Of a DNA stretch of 52,518 bases, positions 49,818 to 52,518 are shown piece by piece (positions within the stretch are counted from its first letter, which is position 1; every line of letters begins with the position of its first letter). The DNA is from an uncultured bacterium (lineage in GTDB: Bacteria > Bacteroidota > Bacteroidia > Bacteroidales > Bacteroidaceae), in the NCBI GenBank assembly GCA_905214795.1, contig CAJMNM010000021.1, positions 1 through 52,518 of the forward strand. Direction: 5' to 3'. A model generated the notes under the pieces. That model was not told the origin of the DNA, did no database searches, and worked only from the letters and a program-made list of their open reading frames with translations. A program made the position numbers and the translations under genes.

Positions 49818-51287
49818 ATGTCCGGTCAATCACTTAAAGAAAAAACAGCCAAAGGATTTATTTGGGCTGCATTCAATAATGGCGCGCAACAAGTTCTGAA
49901 TCTGATTATAGGAATCTTCCTGGGAAGATTACTATCTCCAGCCGATTATGGTATGGCCGGATTGCTGCAAATTTTCACACTCATTGCATCAGCCCTGCAA
50001 GAAAGTGGTTTTATAGCCGGACTTGCCAACCGCAAAGAAGTACGTCATGAAGACTATAACGCAGTATTCTGGTTCAGTATCAGTATCAGTGCTGTAATAT
50101 ATGTCATTCTATTTTTTCTGGCTCCATATATCACCATTTTCTATGAGAAATCCGACCTGACCGGAATTAACGGTTTATCAGATCTTACCCCACTGGCACG
50201 ATATACATTCCTCGGTTTTTTCATAGCCAGTTTCGGTATCGCCCACAGAGCACATCTTTTCAGGACCTTACAGGTCAAGAAACATGCTATTGTATCTATT
50301 GTCAGTCTGACTTTATCAGGTATAACCGGTATAACAATGGCTTATTTCGGATATGCCTATTGGGGTATAGCCACACAAGGCTTGGTTTTTGTGGCCAGCA
50401 ATGACATCATGTTCTGGTGGATGTCTGGATGGCGCCCTTCTTTTAAGATTTCATTCAAACCGCTGAAAGAGATGTTCGGTTTCAGCAGTAAGTTACTTAT
50501 TACAAACATTACCATACATATCAATAACAATATTCTTACCGTCATTTTAGGACGCTTTTACAGTATCCATGAAGTCGGACTGTACAATCAAGCCAACAAA
50601 TGGAACAGCATGGGATATTCAACTGTTAACGGTATGGTAAGCGGAGTCGCCCAACCTGTACTCAGAAATGTCATTGACGATAAGGAACGTCAAAAACGTG
50701 TATTCAGAAAAATGCTACGTTTCACAGCCTTTGTCTGTTTCCCTGCAATGTTCGGATTATCCTTGGTTGCGACAGAACTGATTACCATTACAATCACAGA
50801 AAAATGGATTGAGAGTGCAAAGTTACTGCAAATGTTATGTATTGGCGGAGCATTCATCCCTTTACAGACTTTATTTACCAATTTAATCATCAGCGAAGGA
50901 CGTTCTGACACCTTTTTATATAGTACTGCCACTTTAGGAATTTTACAGATTGTCACTGCGCTTTGTTGTCATTCATACGGTCTGCAGACGATGATCATCG
51001 CCTACGTATGCATCAATATCATTTGGCTTTTTGTATGGCATTACCTGGCTCATGCAAAAATACGACTAACATGGATTGAGACCATAAAAGATATTCTGCC
51101 GTTTGCTTTCATTGCAGCAGGAGTAATGCTCATCACAGCAATGATTGCATCCTATGTTCCAAACATCTGGATGCGTTTTATAACAAAAATAATTCTGGCT
51201 GTTACATTATACTGTGGACTGATGTGGTTGAGCGGTTCGTCCACATTCAACGAGAGCATGGAATATTTATTCAAGAAGAAAAAATAG
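49818..51287 (+). CDS. Polysaccharide (O-antigen/capsule) flippase, MOP family
   Basis: 489 residues with about 12-14 membrane segments. It shows the PST/Wzx pattern: 'LKEKTAKGFIWAAFNNGAQQVLNLIIGIFLGRLLSPADYGMAGL' at the start and 'GLYNQANKWNSMGYSTVNGMVSGVAQPVLRNV' in the middle. The protein should move undecaprenyl-linked glycans across the inner membrane. It is encoded between two glycosyltransferase genes and is convergent with the second. Confidence 0.9.
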   Translation: MSGQSLKEKTAKGFIWAAFNNGAQQVLNLIIGIFLGRLLSPADYGMAGLLQIFTLIASALQESGFIAGLANRKEVRHEDYNAVFWFSISISAVIYVILFFLAPYITIFYEKSDLTGINGLSDLTPLARYTFLGFFIASFGIAHRAHLFRTLQVKKHAIVSIVSLTLSGITGITMAYFGYAYWGIATQGLVFVASNDIMFWWMSGWRPSFKISFKPLKEMFGFSSKLLITNITIHINNNILTVILGRFYSIHEVGLYNQANKWNSMGYSTVNGMVSGVAQPVLRNVIDDKERQKRVFRKMLRFTAFVCFPAMFGLSLVATELITITITEKWIESAKLLQMLCIGGAFIPLQTLFTNLIISEGRSDTFLYSTATLGILQIVTALCCHSYGLQTMIIAYVCINIIWLFVWHYLAHAKIRLTWIETIKDILPFAFIAAGVMLITAMIASYVPNIWMRFITKIILAVTLYCGLMWLSGSSTFNESMEYLFKKKK

Positions 51288-51329
51288 CCCCATCATACAA
51301 CCGAACTATTTTCCCTTCCTGTTAATAAT

Positions 51330-52421
51330 TCAATTCCGATGTAGGATTTCCAAATAGAAATCAAATACCTTACGTGCCTGAAGCGCCTTATCATACAGGC
51401 AACAGACGGTATTCTGCGCATCCCGAATCATCTGAATATTCCGGTCTGACACATCATCATATTCCTTCAATTTACATATTAATTCTGATAAAGACTCATA
51501 ACGTACCCCTATTTCTCTCCCCATCAGTTGTAAACCATTATCAAACTGTTCTTTTGTTCCGCCCGTATTACGTCCGATAACGAGAGTTCCGTTAAACATG
51601 GCTTCAGCTGTAATAAAACCAAATCCTTCGTTCCGGCTCGGAACGACCAGTAAGGCAGCATGAGACATCAATTCAAAAATATCATTACGTAACCCTAAAA
51701 AACGAATCATATCCTGCTGTTCCTCTTTAAGCAGATTCCTGCAAGCATCAATATAAGACTGACTGCCGTTTCCTGCCACATACAAGAAATGTTTACCACC
51801 CTGCTCCAGATAACTCCGGTATGCAACAATAAGATCTTTTAAACCTTTAGCATCTTCAAGACGTCCGGCAAAAAGAATGTAGTTCTGTTTCTCAGAAAGA
51901 ATATCCTTCCGTTGATTTCTATCTATTACCCCGTCATATATCACCCTATCCTTTATAGGGTCGAGTTTGAAATGATTGAAAAGCCCCTTGGTAATACATA
52001 TACAATGACTGTTTGTATCATGAATCATCTCAAGATAATGCCTCTGTGTCGGGAACGGATGCAAATTAAAGTCTTCTATCTGATATTCACGGATATGCCA
52101 TACATGAGGCAGGTTATATCGTTTAGCAGCCTTATATCCTATATGAATAGGTCCTACGTTTGTATGAATGATATCCGGTTTGAAATCTTCTATGTAGCGG
52201 CATAAACGGACATAAGATGTACGACGTCTTACCATAAGCTGAAACAGTTTGCATGGGAACTTAATTCTGCTGCCCCAGTTCCCGGTATAAGGATACACCT
52301 CAAGCGGATTATGAAGAACACCATGCTTTATTCCCAAACGTGATAACTGTTTGGAGAAATCTCCGGTCTCCGGATAAAGCACCATCGGTTCTACACCGAT
52401 TTTCTGCAATTCAGTCAGCAA
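51330..52421 (-). CDS. GT4-family glycosyltransferase, N-terminus incomplete
   Basis: 363 residues if read from a TTG at 52421. The GT-B C-terminal domain has 'ILFAGRLEDAKGLKDLIVAYRSY' and the Glu-containing 'LVVPSRNEGFGFITAEAMFNGTLVIGRNTGGTKEQF' (donor-site motif EGFG). In the same frame the sequence continues upstream as 'SINKGGATVAILNLL', the glycine-rich acceptor loop of GT4 enzymes, which lies before any ATG. The frame then meets a TAG at 52467-52469. Either the N-terminus is broken by a stop or frameshift, or the start is non-canonical. The C-terminal part is intact. It probably builds a cell-surface polysaccharide. Confidence 0.6.
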   Translation of the reverse strand: MLTELQKIGVEPMVLYPETGDFSKQLSRLGIKHGVLHNPLEVYPYTGNWGSRIKFPCKLFQLMVRRRTSYVRLCRYIEDFKPDIIHTNVGPIHIGYKAAKRYNLPHVWHIREYQIEDFNLHPFPTQRHYLEMIHDTNSHCICITKGLFNHFKLDPIKDRVIYDGVIDRNQRKDILSEKQNYILFAGRLEDAKGLKDLIVAYRSYLEQGGKHFLYVAGNGSQSYIDACRNLLKEEQQDMIRFLGLRNDIFELMSHAALLVVPSRNEGFGFITAEAMFNGTLVIGRNTGGTKEQFDNGLQLMGREIGVRYESLSELICKLKEYDDVSDRNIQMIRDAQNTVCCLYDKALQARKVFDFYLEILHRN

Positions 52422-52518
52422 ATTTAGAATCGCAACCGTTGCGCCCCCCTTATTTATTGAATTTGTCTAGTCCTGGAATAGCGTTACAACAAAAAAGGTA
52501 ACATTATGGAAAAGACAG

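Overview
The window looks like chromosomal DNA of an anaerobic Bacteroidales bacterium. The reasons are promoters of the TTG / TAnnTTTG type instead of sigma70 boxes, lipoproteins and outer-membrane proteins typical of the phylum, a seven-gene V-type ATPase operon with the DUF2764 subunit found in Bacteroidetes, and two proteins ending in domains that resemble type IX secretion (T9SS) sorting domains. The T9SS signals favour a Prevotellaceae- or Porphyromonadaceae-like lineage over gut Bacteroides sensu stricto, but I cannot fix the genus.

Layout. 1-3.6 kb: end of bamA, three tandem Skp/OmpH-like chaperones and murI. 3.7-7.9 kb (minus): a probable five-gene operon aroQ, pyruvate kinase, O-methyltransferase, rbfA, LolC/E-like permease. 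7.9-13.3 kb: xerD-like recombinase, then an operon of an OmpA/TPR lipoprotein, a thioredoxin-fold lipoprotein without redox cysteines, and comM/yifB. 13.3-18.2 kb: an AT-rich insert of three genes for exported or envelope proteins, closed by a second copy of the comM 3' end. 18.4-21.3 kb: metG and a 0.9-kb non-coding region with 22-bp-phased repeats. 21.3-26.3 kb: a small membrane protein and a membrane-anchored thioredoxin, then a 3.8-kb surface-protein gene closed by a second copy of the thioredoxin 3' end.

26.4-37.7 kb is a phosphonate catabolism locus. Two divergent regulator/transporter pairs, paralogous to each other, drive two arms. Arm one encodes a DAO-type FAD oxidoreductase, EtfB, a ferredoxin-EtfA fusion and a phosphate-selective-porin-like outer-membrane protein. 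Arm two encodes phosphonoacetaldehyde hydrolase (PhnX) and 2-aminoethylphosphonate transaminase (PhnW). My reading is that an aminophosphonate enters through the porin and the organophosphate-antiporter-like carriers. A modified form is oxidised to 2-aminoethylphosphonate with ETF, not oxygen, as electron acceptor. PhnW and PhnX then release alanine, acetaldehyde and phosphate.

38-48.5 kb (minus): an M16 peptidase and the V-ATPase operon (E, DUF2764, A, B, D, I, K), whose K subunit carries the residues that bind sodium in the Enterococcus enzyme. 48.7-52.5 kb: a glycosyltransferase-like protein, a polysaccharide flippase and a GT4 glycosyltransferase with a defective or incomplete N-terminus at the window edge.

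The most unusual observation is the pair of insertions at comM and trxA. In each, cargo sits directly behind a conserved gene and is followed by a 5'-truncated, roughly 98-99% identical copy of that gene's last 133-215 bp. This is what single-crossover integration of a circle carrying 'cargo + 3' end of a core gene' would leave, and no integrase or transposase is present.
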